64,000 bases of DNA from Georgenia satyanarayanai (GCF_900116375.1 NZ_UETB01000007.1:62001-126000); one strand, 5' to 3'. Positions 7,811 through 16,928 are shown, counted from the stretch's first letter. Program-made: numbers and translations. The notes: generated by a model not told the origin, from the sequence alone.

Positions 7811-9739
7811 CCCTCCGTCGAGCCGGAAGGTGGCCCCGCGCACGACGATCGCCGCGATGACGTAGGCGACCGACAGGAGGACGACGAGGAGGGCGGTCTT
7901 CCGCGTGAGACTGCCCTTGCCCGTCACCCCGAAGGCCATCGCGACGGCGAGCACGACGAGCAGCACGCGTGTCGCCGCCGCGACGAGGTGCACCGCCGCG
8001 GTCTCGGACACGTTCCGGAGGTCGCCGAGCGCCTGGACAGGGGCGGTGGCGACGATGGTGGAGCCGTCGGCGGTGGTGAGGAGGTTCCACGGCAGGAGCG
8101 TGCCGAGCAGGACGAGCGCGGCCCCGCCCAGCACGAGGAGGGTCCGCAGCAGGGGTCGCCGGTCGGAGGCGGTCTGGGTGAAGGCGGCGTGCGCGAGGAG
8201 CCGCCCCTCGCCGTCGTCGGCGGTGATCTCCAGGTCCCGGGTGACCGACTCCCCACCCGGCGGTGGCGGGGCCTGGACCGTCATGCGGGCCTGGCCGACG
8301 CCTCCCGGCGGTGCGGAGACCACCGGGGGCGTGAAGCCCACGCGCGCCGTGCCGTGGGAGTCGACGGCGGTCAGCCGGACGGAGAGGGGCTGCTGGCCCG
8401 CGGTGTTGTCGACGAGGACGGCGAAGGACCCGTGGCGCGTGTCGGCCCGGGTGAGGTGGCGGGGTGTCACCTGCAGCTGCGCCGTCGTGATCGGCGACGG
8501 CGTCATCGTCACCTCCAGCGACCCCGGAGCCTCGTGCTCGGAGGCGCCGTCCCCCGCGACGACCGTGAACGGCCGCACGACGGTCCGTCCGCGCGGGACC
8601 GCCTCGGTGAGCTGGACGTGCCCGCGGGCCACGGTCACCTGGCCCGGCGGTGCGAGGAGCCGCTGCGGTGCGAGCGTGATGACGAGGGACCGGGCGGGGT
8701 CCCGGCCGCCGAGGGCGAGCTCGACCGCCTCCCGACCGCCGCGGTTGTCGACGTGGACCTCGAAGTCCGCGGCGACCGCGTTGGTCACCCGCAGCTCGCG
8801 CGGTGACAGCCGGACACCGACGGGTACCACCTCCGGCTCCGGGGAGGTGTGCTGGACGAGCGTGAGCGTCGCGACGCTCTCCCCGCCGTCGTTCGCGGCC
8901 GTGACCGTCAGCTGCCGCGTCGCGTCCTGCCCGGGCGCCGGGGCCGGGGCCATGAAGTGGCCGCGCACCTCGACGAGCTGACCGGCAGGCACCTGCACCA
9001 CCCGCGGCACGAAGCCGAACCGCACGACGCCCTCGGGATCACCACCGGAGAGCTCGAAGCCTTGCGGGTAGTTCGCCCTCCGGTTGTCGATCCGTACGAC
9101 GAAGCGGGCGCGCGCCTCGTCGGTGAGCCGGAGGAGGCGTGGCTGGACGTCCAGGGTGGCGGGCGGCCCGTGCGGGGCGACGGTGAGCGTGACCGCCACG
9201 GGCACCCGCCGGTCCGGCGCGGACTCGGAGCAGACGTGGAGCTGGACGGTCAGCCGCTGGGCCGGGACGAGGGCGCCGTCCCGGATCCGCAGGGCGACCT
9301 CGAGGGTGCCCTCGTCGCCGGGCATGAGGCGCAGCGGCGCGGGGCTCACGTCGAGCCAGTCAGGGCTCTCCTCCACCTCGACGAGGACGCCGTCCACCAC
9401 CGAGGACCTGTTGGAGACCCGTGCGGTCACCGTCCCCGGCTGCTCGGGCACGAGCGTGACCTCCGTGGTGGCGGCGTGGACCTCGGGCGCCCGGGCGTCG
9501 GCCGGCGCGGCGCGGACGGCGGTCGCGGTCTCCCCCTGGTGGGACGCCGGCAGGGGGGCCACCGCCTCGGCCGTCTCGACGGTGTCGACGGTGTCCGGCA
9601 CCGTCGCGACGGCCGGGTGCCCGCCGATGGTCGTGGCACCCGTGTCCCACCCGAGGTAGGCGTCGCAGGCGCGGCAGAACTGGGTCCCCTGCGGGTTCGC
9701 GGCCCCGCAGCTCTCACACACGTCCTCGGACATCGGCAT
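7745..9739 (-). CDS. Zinc-ribbon protein with Ig-like repeats and C-terminal membrane segments
   Basis: A 664-residue protein of unknown function. It opens with a zinc ribbon, CESCGAANPQGTQFCRAC (two CxxC pairs), and has no signal peptide. After a linker rich in Thr, Ala and Val, about four ~105-residue beta-sandwich-like repeats follow from about residue 90 to 510. Each has a run like VRIDNR or VHVDNRGG (or VLVDNTAG) and a PAGQ/PPGQ turn, resembling NEW3/CARDB-type Ig-like modules. The C-terminus (about 525-664) has four hydrophobic segments. The start could be ATG 9739 or ATG 9733; AAGGGG upstream fits either. It is divergent from sbcD. A ribbon, Ig stack and membrane block together suggest a cell-envelope scaffold, which is inference only. 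Confidence 0.7.
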   Translation of the reverse strand: MPMSEDVCESCGAANPQGTQFCRACDAYLGWDTGATTIGGHPAVATVPDTVDTVETAEAVAPLPASHQGETATAVRAAPADARAPEVHAATTEVTLVPEQPGTVTARVSNRSSVVDGVLVEVEESPDWLDVSPAPLRLMPGDEGTLEVALRIRDGALVPAQRLTVQLHVCSESAPDRRVPVAVTLTVAPHGPPATLDVQPRLLRLTDEARARFVVRIDNRRANYPQGFELSGGDPEGVVRFGFVPRVVQVPAGQLVEVRGHFMAPAPAPGQDATRQLTVTAANDGGESVATLTLVQHTSPEPEVVPVGVRLSPRELRVTNAVAADFEVHVDNRGGREAVELALGGRDPARSLVITLAPQRLLAPPGQVTVARGHVQLTEAVPRGRTVVRPFTVVAGDGASEHEAPGSLEVTMTPSPITTAQLQVTPRHLTRADTRHGSFAVLVDNTAGQQPLSVRLTAVDSHGTARVGFTPPVVSAPPGGVGQARMTVQAPPPPGGESVTRDLEITADDGEGRLLAHAAFTQTASDRRPLLRTLLVLGGAALVLLGTLLPWNLLTTADGSTIVATAPVQALGDLRNVSETAAVHLVAAATRVLLVVLAVAMAFGVTGKGSLTRKTALLVVLLSVAYVIAAIVVRGATFRLDGGLLLLWTGAVAGYVGGVLARPA

Positions 9740-9893
9740 CCCCGTGACCCCTTACCGGACCGCCTCGATCGTACCGCCGGCCGTGGTCGATCCCCCCTGC
9801 CCGAAGGGGCAGGGACCCCTGCCCTCATGGCACGACGAGTGCCCTCCCGCGGGGCTCCCCGGCGATGTCGGTGGCCGCGGTTACCGTCGACCC
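9740..9893. other. Divergent intergenic region with a competing hairpin
   Basis: These 154 bp separate the zinc-ribbon gene (minus) from sbcD (plus). They hold a perfect 8-bp hairpin, CCCTGCCC (9795-9802), GAAG loop, GGGCAGGG (9807-9814). A second copy of CCCTGCCC follows at 9817-9824, so two left arms could compete for one right arm. The sbcD -10 box lies at 9882-9887. On the minus strand TACGAT about 30 bases before the zinc-ribbon start is a possible -10. Confidence 0.4.
9882..9887 (+). promoter_or_regulatory. Leaderless -10 box of sbcD
   Basis: TACCGT is six bases before ATG 9894, with no Shine-Dalgarno sequence between them. Confidence 0.55.
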
Positions 9894-11108
9894 ATGCGCA
9901 TCCTGCACACCTCGGACTGGCACCTGGGGCGCACCCTGCACGGGGTCGACCTCGTCGAGCACCAGGCCGCCTTCCTCGACCACCTCGTCGAGGTGGTCCG
10001 CCAGGAGCGCGTCGACGCCGTCCTCGTCGCCGGTGACGTGTACGACCGCGCCATCCCGCCCGTCGCCGTCGTCGACCTCCTCACCCAGGCCCTGCTGCGG
10101 CTCACCGAGCTCACCCGCGTCGTGCTCACCCCGGGCAACCACGACTCCGCCACGCGCCTCGGCTTCGCCGCCCCGCTCTTCCGCGAGCGGCTGGCGGTGC
10201 GGGCGCGGGTGGAGGACCTCGCCCGCCCCCTCGAGCTCCCCGCCGCGGACGGCGAGTCCTCCGCGCTCGTCTACGCCCTGCCCTACCTCGACCCGGACAC
10301 CACCCGCCACCGCCTCGCCGAGGACGACGACGGCGCCCCGGTCGTCCCCGCCCGCTCGCACGAGGCGGTGGCGGCCGCCGCCATGCGCCGGGTGCGCGTC
10401 GACCTCGCCGCCCGGCGTGCCGCGGGGGCGCGCGTGCCCGCCGTCGTCATGGCGCACGCCTTCGTCGTCGGCGGACGTGCCTCGGAGTCCGAGCGGGACA
10501 TCCGCGTCGGTGGCGTCGACGCCGTCCCGCTCGACGTCCTCACGGGTGGGGACCTCGCGCCGGACTACCTCGCCCTGGGCCACCTCCACGGCCCGCAGCG
10601 TGTCGGGCCCGAGCGTGCCGACGGGGCGGGAGGCCCGCTCGCGCGGTACTCCGGCTCCCCGCTGGCCTACTCCTTCTCCGAGAGGCACCACACGAAGTCG
10701 AGCGTGCTCCTCGAGCTCGCCGCCGACGGCGTAGGGAACGTCGAGCTCGTGCCCACCCCCCGCCCACGGCGCCTGTCGGAGGCCTCCGGCAGCCTCGACG
10801 AGCTGCTCTCCCCCGCCTTCGACTCCCAGGCCCAGGACTGGGTGCGGGTCGCGGTCACCGACACCGCGCGGCCCCGGGACCTGTACGCCCGGGTCCGGGC
10901 GCGCTTCCCGCACGCGCTCGTCGTCCAGCACCGGCCCGCCGTGCCCCTGACGGGCGGCCCGGTCCGGGCCGTCACCACCGCGCGGGACCCGCTGGAGGTG
11001 GCGGCCGAGTTCGTCCACGAGGTCACCGGCGAGGCTCCCACCACGGCCGAGACCGCCGTGCTGCGCGCCGCCTACGAGGCCGCGCTCGCCGCGGAGAGGA
11101 GTGCCTGA
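9894..11108 (+). CDS. sbcD: SbcD, exonuclease subunit D
   Basis: A 404-residue calcineurin-like metallophosphoesterase, the nuclease subunit of the SbcCD (Mre11-Rad50 type) complex that opens hairpins and trims blocked DNA ends. The metal-binding motifs appear in order: TSDWHLG (Asp8, His10), AGDVYDR, TPGNHDS, VMAHAFV and ALGHLHGPQ. The start ATG 9894 is set by the leaderless -10 box six bases upstream. The stop TGA overlaps the sbcC start in a TGATG junction, so the two subunits are coupled. Confidence 0.95.
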   Translation: MRILHTSDWHLGRTLHGVDLVEHQAAFLDHLVEVVRQERVDAVLVAGDVYDRAIPPVAVVDLLTQALLRLTELTRVVLTPGNHDSATRLGFAAPLFRERLAVRARVEDLARPLELPAADGESSALVYALPYLDPDTTRHRLAEDDDGAPVVPARSHEAVAAAAMRRVRVDLAARRAAGARVPAVVMAHAFVVGGRASESERDIRVGGVDAVPLDVLTGGDLAPDYLALGHLHGPQRVGPERADGAGGPLARYSGSPLAYSFSERHHTKSSVLLELAADGVGNVELVPTPRPRRLSEASGSLDELLSPAFDSQAQDWVRVAVTDTARPRDLYARVRARFPHALVVQHRPAVPLTGGPVRAVTTARDPLEVAAEFVHEVTGEAPTTAETAVLRAAYEAALAAERSA

Positions 11109-14107
11109 TGCGGATCCACCACCTCAGCCTGGAGGCCGTCGGGCCCTTCGCCGGGCACCACGAGGTCGACCTCGACCAGCTCTCCGCCGGCGGGCTCTTC
11201 CTCCTCGAGGGCCCCACCGGCTCGGGCAAGTCCACCCTCATCGACGCGATCACCTTCGGCCTGTACGGCACCCTGGGCAGCCCCGCCCGCGACGACCGCC
11301 TCCCCTCGGCCCACGCGCCCGGTGCCGAGCCCGTCATCGAGGTCGTCTTCTCCACCGGGGCAGGCATCTACCGGGTCCGGCGCACCCCGGCCTTCCAGCG
11401 CCCCAAGCGCCGGGGGGAGGGCACCACCCGGCAGAACGCCACCGCCAGGCTGTGGCGCCTGGAGTCCGTCTCGGACCCGTCCGGCGAGCCGCTCGCGACC
11501 ACCACGCAGGAGGTCGGCACCGAGGTCCGCCGGATCGTGCGGCTGGACCGTGACCAGTTCAGCCAGACCGTCGTCCTGCCGCAGGGCCGCTTCTCCACCT
11601 TCCTGCGCGCCAAGCCCGACGAGCGCGCCGCCGTCCTCCAGGACGTCTTCGGCACCGAGGTCTACCAGCGGGTGCAGGACCAGCTCGTCGCGATGGCACG
11701 CCAGGCGAGGGGCGAGCTGGAGTCGGTTCGCCGGGACGTGACCGGGTGCGTCGGCAACCTCGGCTCCCTGCTGCCCGCGGAGGACGAGGCCGTCGCCGCC
11801 CTCGAGCATGCGGCAGCCGAGCTCGACCCCGCGGCGCTGACCGAGGTGGCGTCCGCCGTCGTCGCGCGCGCCGAGGGCGAGCACGAGGCCGCACAGCAGC
11901 AGCGGGAGGAGGCCCGGGCGGCGGAGCGCGCGGCCCAGCAGGTCCTCGACGCCGAGCGGGACCTCGCGCAGCGGGTGCGCCGGCGCCGCGAGCTGCTCGC
12001 CGAGCAGGAGCTGCTCGCCCAGCGGTCCGTGGCCGTGGCCGCCCGCGGCGCGGAGCTCGCGGCCGGGCGCCGGGCCGCGGTGGCCGCCGGGGCACTGCGC
12101 GCGGAGGCCGCGGCCCGGGCCGCCGTCGAGCAGACGGAGGAACGGCTGGCGCAGGTGTGCACCGCCTCCGCCGACGGACCCGACGCCGACCTCACCGAGC
12201 TCGCGCTCGAGGCCCTCCGTGAGCTCGTCACCCGGCTCACCGGCGAGCGGGGCGGGCTCGTCGAGCTGCTCGAGCTCGAGGCCGGGCTGGCGGCCCGTGA
12301 GGCGGCCGCCGAGGCTGACGAGGCCGCGCTGACCGAGCGCCGCACCGCCCTGGCGGAGCGCCGTACCGCGCTCGCCGCACGGCCCGGGCAGCGGGAACGG
12401 CTGTCCGAGGCGCTGACCCGGATCCAGCGGGAGGCGATGAGCGTGCCCGCCGCCGAGGCCGGCGTCGCGACGTGCCGCACGGTGCGCGAGGCCGCCCGGC
12501 GCGTCGAGCAGCACCTCACCGAGCTCGTGACGGCGGAGGACGCCGTCACCGCGGCGGCCACGAGAGCCGCCGCCGCCGCGCAGGAGGAGCAGACCGTCCG
12601 CGCCCGGTGGATCGCCGGGATGGCCGGCAGCCTCGCCGCCGAGCTCGAGCCCGGAGAGCCGTGCACCGTGTGCGGTGGCACCGAGCACCCCGCCCCGGCC
12701 CCCCGCTCACCCGAGCACGCCACCACGGAGGACGTCGACGCCGCCGGGGCACGGCGCGCGCGGGCGGAGGACGCGCTCGGCGCCGCCCGGGAGACCCGCG
12801 CGCAGGCCGAGGCGCGGCTGCGTGCCGCGCAGGAGGCATCGGGCGGTGCCGCTCTCGCGGACGCCGAGGAGTCCCTCACGGCCGCGCAGGAGGAGCTCGA
12901 GGACGCGCGGGAGGCCGTGCGGCTGGCCGCGCTGCGCGAGCAGGAGCTCGCCGTCTTCGACGAGGAGACCGCCGGCCTGCGCGAGGCCGTGAGCCGCGAG
13001 GAGAGCTCGCTCGCCGCTGCCGGCGAGGAGCTGCGCGGCCGGCGCGCCGCCATCGCCACCGACCGTGAGCGGTGCAGCCGCGGCGCCGCCGAGGCCGGCA
13101 CGGTCGCCGCACGTGTGCGGCGGATCGAGAGCCGGCTCGGCGCGGCGCGACTGGTGGTCGACGCCCGGGACGCGCACCACGCGGCCCGCCGCCGCCAGGA
13201 CGAGTCCGCCGCCGCCCTGGCGGCCGCCCTCACCGAGTCCGGTTTCGCCGACGCCGCGGAGGCCGCCGCCGCCCAGCTGTCGGCCGCCCGGATGGCCGCG
13301 CTGGAGCGGGAGGTCACCGAGCACGGAGCCGCCACGGCCCGTGTGCGGGAGTGCCTGGCCGAGGCCCCGATCGCCACGCTCACCGGCGAGGAGGCCCCCC
13401 GGGTCGAGGAGGCGCAGGCCGCCCACGCCGAGCGGCACGCCGCGCTCATCACCGCGACGGAGTCCGCGGGCCGGGCCGCGGACTCCCTCAGCCGCCTGCG
13501 CCGCTGCCACGGGTCCCTCAGCGACGTGCTCGACCGGCACCGCGCCGTCACCGAGCGTGCCGCACCGGTCCTGCGGATGGGGGAGCTCGCCGCGGCCGGG
13601 GAGGGCAACGCACGGGCGACCACCCTGTCGACCTTCGTGCTGCTGCGCCGCTTCGAGGACGTCGTCGCCGCCGCGAACGACCGCCTCGCCGTCATGTCCG
13701 ACGGCCGCTACTCCCTCACGCGGATCGACGAGCGCGAGGGCCGCTCCCGCAAGGCCGGCCTCGGTCTGGCGGTGCAGGACCACGTCACCGAGACCACCCG
13801 CGACCCGCACACCCTCTCCGGCGGGGAGACCTTCTACGTCTCCCTGTGCCTGGCCCTGGGCCTCGCCGACGTCGTCACGAGCGAGGCAGGCGGGATCTCC
13901 CTCGACACCCTCTTCATCGACGAGGGCTTCGGCTCCCTCGACCCGCACACGCTCGACGGCGTGCTCGGCGAGCTCAGCCGCCTCCAGGCCGGGGGCCGCG
14001 CTGTCGGCATCGTCAGCCACGTCAGCGAGCTCAAGGAGCGCATCGCCGACCGCATCGAGGTCTCCCACCTGCCCTCGGGCGCCTCGACCCTCACCGTGCG
14101 GGCCTAG
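11108..14107 (+). CDS. sbcC: SbcC, SMC-like ATPase subunit of SbcCD
   Basis: A 999-residue Rad50-type ABC ATPase. Walker A (GPTGSGKST, Lys41) is at the N-terminus. The signature (TLSGGET, about residue 902) and Walker B (LFIDEGFGSLD, Asp938) are at the C-terminus. Between them lie two long Ala/Glu/Arg-rich coiled-coil arms (about 200-510 and 535-840) joined by a zinc hook, Cys519-T-V-Cys522. This is the full architecture of the family at usual length. It hydrolyses ATP to control DNA access to SbcD. Confidence 0.95.
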   Translation: MRIHHLSLEAVGPFAGHHEVDLDQLSAGGLFLLEGPTGSGKSTLIDAITFGLYGTLGSPARDDRLPSAHAPGAEPVIEVVFSTGAGIYRVRRTPAFQRPKRRGEGTTRQNATARLWRLESVSDPSGEPLATTTQEVGTEVRRIVRLDRDQFSQTVVLPQGRFSTFLRAKPDERAAVLQDVFGTEVYQRVQDQLVAMARQARGELESVRRDVTGCVGNLGSLLPAEDEAVAALEHAAAELDPAALTEVASAVVARAEGEHEAAQQQREEARAAERAAQQVLDAERDLAQRVRRRRELLAEQELLAQRSVAVAARGAELAAGRRAAVAAGALRAEAAARAAVEQTEERLAQVCTASADGPDADLTELALEALRELVTRLTGERGGLVELLELEAGLAAREAAAEADEAALTERRTALAERRTALAARPGQRERLSEALTRIQREAMSVPAAEAGVATCRTVREAARRVEQHLTELVTAEDAVTAAATRAAAAAQEEQTVRARWIAGMAGSLAAELEPGEPCTVCGGTEHPAPAPRSPEHATTEDVDAAGARRARAEDALGAARETRAQAEARLRAAQEASGGAALADAEESLTAAQEELEDAREAVRLAALREQELAVFDEETAGLREAVSREESSLAAAGEELRGRRAAIATDRERCSRGAAEAGTVAARVRRIESRLGAARLVVDARDAHHAARRRQDESAAALAAALTESGFADAAEAAAAQLSAARMAALEREVTEHGAATARVRECLAEAPIATLTGEEAPRVEEAQAAHAERHAALITATESAGRAADSLSRLRRCHGSLSDVLDRHRAVTERAAPVLRMGELAAAGEGNARATTLSTFVLLRRFEDVVAAANDRLAVMSDGRYSLTRIDEREGRSRKAGLGLAVQDHVTETTRDPHTLSGGETFYVSLCLALGLADVVTSEAGGISLDTLFIDEGFGSLDPHTLDGVLGELSRLQAGGRAVGIVSHVSELKERIADRIEVSHLPSGASTLTVRA

Positions 14108-14110
14108 GGG

Positions 14111-14593
14111 TCAGCCGCGCAGCTCGCGGGCGAGCACCTCGCGCTCGACGATGTCGTGCCACAGGAGCTCGTGCTCGGCCGCACGGTCGACGGCGGCGTC
14201 GTCCGCGAGCGCGGCGGCGACGTCCGCCTCCGCCACCGGCTCGTCCACGTGGATGCTCACGACGTCCGCCCACGACACGATGGCCCGCACCTCGACGGCG
14301 CTCGGCAGCTGGTCGTCACCCTCCCGCCACGGGCGCGCCCGCTGCGGCACGACGACGGCGGGGTCCGCCACGTCCGCGGCGACGACGACCCGCCGGGGCA
14401 CCGCGGAGGACGCGGCCCGCAGGTGCACGATGCTCTCGTCGGCGGCGGCGAGCATCGCGCTCGCCTCCAGGCCCTCGTCGTCCTCGTCCGGCAGCGCCCG
14501 CCGCAGCTCGGCGGTCACCGCGTGCGCCCAGCGCGGCGGCACACCGGCCGGTCGGCTGAGGTCCGCGCTCGTGGCGGGCAGGTAGATCCGCAT
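14111..14593 (-). CDS. DUF6912-like protein
   Basis: A 160-residue acidic cytosolic protein beginning MRIYLPATSADL. A short conserved N-terminus, a central VVVAADV strand and a C-terminal helical region resemble the uncharacterised actinobacterial family DUF6912; I recognise the family from memory, not by search. No catalytic motif is evident. The start at 14593 is preferred over an upstream in-frame start at 14632 because a GAGAAT box sits six bases before it and MRIYLPAT is the usual N-terminus. It converges on sbcC with a 3-bp gap. Confidence 0.65.
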   Translation of the reverse strand: MRIYLPATSADLSRPAGVPPRWAHAVTAELRRALPDEDDEGLEASAMLAAADESIVHLRAASSAVPRRVVVAADVADPAVVVPQRARPWREGDDQLPSAVEVRAIVSWADVVSIHVDEPVAEADVAAALADDAAVDRAAEHELLWHDIVEREVLARELRG

Positions 14594-14628
14594 ACCGACA
14601 TTCTCCCGCACGGACGTACGAAAGGTCG

Positions 14629-15918
14629 TCACCCCGCGCCGGTGCGGCCGGCCCGGAGGACCCGGCCCGTCTCCCTGCGCCGCCGGCGCCGGGTGCGGGA
14701 GTCCGCCGCCGGGCCGGCCACGCGGTCGGCCAGCTCCCGCAGGGACGTGCGCGCCCTGCTGCCCGGGGCGACCTCGGCGAGCGTGGCACCACGCAGCACG
14801 GCGCGGTCGAGAGCGGGCCGGTCGTCGGGCACGAGCACCGGCGCGCTCACCCCGGCGAAGCGCGCGAGGGACTCGACGACGGCCTGCTCCGGGCTCGCCC
14901 CCGTCGCCGAGCCCCGGACCCGGTTGACGACGACCAGCCGCTGGGCGTGCAGCGCGGCGGCACTCGACTCGGCCAGCTCCTGCAGTGCCATGACCAGACG
15001 GTGCATCCCTACCGGCTCACCGGCACCGACCACGACGACGACGTCCGCCGCCCCGAGCGCCGACAGCGTGGCCTGGTGGCGGCGCGGGGCGATCCCGGCG
15101 CTCAGGCCGCCGACCGGGTCGTCGATGCCCGCCCCGACGTCCACGACCGTCCACCCCGCCAGCTCCCGGGCGCGCTCCCACACGACGTCGAGCGAGGCGG
15201 CGGGCAGCTCGCGCCACCGGTCGGCGCGCGTGAGGCCGGTGAGCAGTCGCGGCCCGCGGTCCAGCCGCCGGGTGAGGGAGCGCAGAGCTGCGCCGTCGAG
15301 CCGTCCGTCGCCCGCGAGGCGGGCGGCGGCGGCGATGCCGGCGGTCTCGTCCAGCACGCCGAGGACCTGGGTGACGCTCGGCGCCTCGGTGTCGGCGTCC
15401 ACGAGCAGCACCTCAGCGCGCTCGCTCAGCTCCTGGGCGAGGTTGACGGCCACGGTGGTGCGCCCCGGCGACCCGCGTGGGCCCCACACGACGGCGAGGC
15501 GCCCGGCGGGCTCGCCGGCACCCTCCTCGACCGGGGCGGGGAGGACCGGTGCGGGGACCTCCGCCGGCTCGCTGCCGGCCAGCTCGGCGACCACACGCAA
15601 CCACTCCGCCGCGCCCGCACCCTCCCACGTCACCTCCGTCGCCCCCAGGGCGCGGCAGCGCTCGGCGTCCTCCTCGGCGGCGACGAGGACGGTCCGCACC
15701 CCGGTGCCCGCGAGCTGGCGCAGCACCGGCCGGTCCAGCCCGGGCAGCGCGGCGGACACGACGGCGAGGGAGCCGAGGCCCGCGAGGCCGGCGGCGACGA
15801 CCTCGGGCACGTCGGCGCAGCGGCGCACGACCTGCAGGCCGGTGCCGGGAGCGTCGAGGAGGGAGACGAGCTCGGCCTCCTCCGGGCCGGTGAGGGCGAG
15901 GAGCACGCCGGTCGTCAC
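14629..15918 (-). CDS. CpaE-like MinD/ParA-family ATPase
   Basis: A 429-residue protein of the CpaE/TadZ type. The N-terminal ~115 residues form an atypical receiver-like domain. It is followed by a MinD-like ATPase with WGPRGSPGRTTVAVN, VLLVDADTEAPS and WTVVDVGAGIDD. The P-loop is deviant: the position of the catalytic lysine is Arg153 in PGRTT, and the MinD signature lysine is also missing. Such actinobacterial CpaE-like proteins are usually linked to Flp/Tad pili, where they set assembly position. The start GTG 15918 overlaps the stop of the SAF gene (GTGA), so the two are one operon. No pilin, TadA or secretin gene is in the window. Confidence 0.75.
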   Translation of the reverse strand: MTTGVLLALTGPEEAELVSLLDAPGTGLQVVRRCADVPEVVAAGLAGLGSLAVVSAALPGLDRPVLRQLAGTGVRTVLVAAEEDAERCRALGATEVTWEGAGAAEWLRVVAELAGSEPAEVPAPVLPAPVEEGAGEPAGRLAVVWGPRGSPGRTTVAVNLAQELSERAEVLLVDADTEAPSVTQVLGVLDETAGIAAAARLAGDGRLDGAALRSLTRRLDRGPRLLTGLTRADRWRELPAASLDVVWERARELAGWTVVDVGAGIDDPVGGLSAGIAPRRHQATLSALGAADVVVVVGAGEPVGMHRLVMALQELAESSAAALHAQRLVVVNRVRGSATGASPEQAVVESLARFAGVSAPVLVPDDRPALDRAVLRGATLAEVAPGSRARTSLRELADRVAGPAADSRTRRRRRRETGRVLRAGRTGAG

Positions 15919-16565
15919 GGGCCGCCACCGGGCACCGGGACCACGACGATCTGCCCCTCCCCGCTCTGTGCCCCGAGGACGCCGGGCAGCTCCGCCTGCG
16001 GGACCAGCACCTGGACGGCCGAGCCGCCCGCGCCCACGAAGAGCGAGTCGGCCTCGAGGAGGTCCGAGACGAGGAGTGCCTCGGCGAGCAGCCGCGGCGG
16101 TTCCGGCTCGCCCTCCTCCTGCGGGCCGGTGGCGGCGGGCGGTGTCACCCACAGGTCGACGGCCGCGCCCTTGACGACACCGCTGGGCGCGGCCCCCGGC
16201 AGGCCGACGACGACGGGGCGCAGCTCCACCTCCGCCGAGCGGCCCACGGCGGCGGCCGGGACGAGCTCCCCGGCGCCGACCACGCGGGTGACGACGGCGT
16301 CGTCCGGCAGGTCCTCCGCGGCGGCGACGTAGGCCCCGGCGAGACCGTCGGGCCGCACGGCGTGCGGGCGCAGCTCCGCGTCGGCGAGCCGGTCGCCGGG
16401 TGTCAGCGCCTCGACGGCGAGGAGGACGTCGGTCGTGCGGTCGGCCCGGGCCACCGCCCAGCTGCCCAGTGCCACCGAGGCGGCCACGAGGAGCACGCCC
16501 ACGCCCAGGCGCGGATCACGCCAGCTGGGACGTCTCAGCCGCTGCGCTCCGTCGTCGTCGCTCAT
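15915..16565 (-). CDS. SAF-domain protein (CpaB/RcpC-like)
   Basis: A 216-residue membrane-anchored protein with a cytosolic N-terminus (MSDDDGAQRLRR), one transmembrane helix at about 20-40 (LGVGVLLVAASVALGSWAVA) and an SAF domain at about 45-110 (VLLAVEALTPGDRL). The rest is a beta-rich periplasmic-side region. SAF domains occur in CpaB/RcpC, Flp pilus assembly proteins. The start at 16565 has a strong GGAGGGGGAG ribosome-binding site. It is translationally coupled to the CpaE-like ATPase. Confidence 0.75.
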   Translation of the reverse strand: MSDDDGAQRLRRPSWRDPRLGVGVLLVAASVALGSWAVARADRTTDVLLAVEALTPGDRLADAELRPHAVRPDGLAGAYVAAAEDLPDDAVVTRVVGAGELVPAAAVGRSAEVELRPVVVGLPGAAPSGVVKGAAVDLWVTPPAATGPQEEGEPEPPRLLAEALLVSDLLEADSLFVGAGGSAVQVLVPQAELPGVLGAQSGEGQIVVVPVPGGGP

Positions 16566-16691
16566 CGCACTCCCCCTCCGCGCGCCTGGGCCCATCGTGC
16601 CCGCTCCCGGCCCGGCGTGGAGGCGTTCTCCACAGCGTTCTCTCCCGACCCGCCTGTGCACAGGGTGCTCCACCAGCTCCCGCCCCGGTGA

Positions 16692-16697
16692 GAGACT
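16692..16697 (+). promoter_or_regulatory. Possible leaderless -10 box of the HTH gene
   Basis: GAGACT six bases before ATG 16704 matches the spacing of the better leaderless boxes, but it lacks the leading T of TANNNT, so it is weak. Confidence 0.35.
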
Positions 16698-16703
16698 GTG
16701 CCC

Positions 16704-16919
16704 ATGGCGCGCTTCCTCACCCTCGCGGACGTCGCGGAGGAGCTGTCGGTCTCCGTGGCGCAGGCGCGCTCCCTCGTGCGCTCGGGTGACCTGCCCGCGA
16801 TCCAGGTGGGCGGCCGCGGCGTGTGGCGCGTGGAGTCCGTGGTGCTCGAGGAGTACATCCAGCGGCAGTACGAGCGCACCCGGTCCTCCGTCGCCCGCGG
16901 GGAGGACCTGGGCGGCTGA
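16704..16919 (+). CDS. Small helix-turn-helix (excisionase/BldC-like) DNA-binding protein
   Basis: A 71-residue protein that is almost entirely a MerR-like/HTH_17 domain: LTLADVAEELSVSVAQARSLVRSGDLPAIQVGGRGVWR is split into a helix-turn-helix and a short wing, followed by a helix (LEEYIQRQYERT). This size and fold include phage excisionases and the developmental regulator BldC. The wing sequence GGRGVWR differs from BldC, so I do not assign bldC. No integrase or att site is nearby, which argues against an excisionase role. The start ATG 16704 is preferred over in-frame GTG 16698. Confidence 0.75.
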   Translation: MARFLTLADVAEELSVSVAQARSLVRSGDLPAIQVGGRGVWRVESVVLEEYIQRQYERTRSSVARGEDLGG

Positions 16920-16928
16920 GCCGCCCGC

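Noticed and set aside
16704-16919. Phage excisionase of an integrated element
   Set aside because: No integrase, att repeat or phage gene is nearby and base composition does not change.
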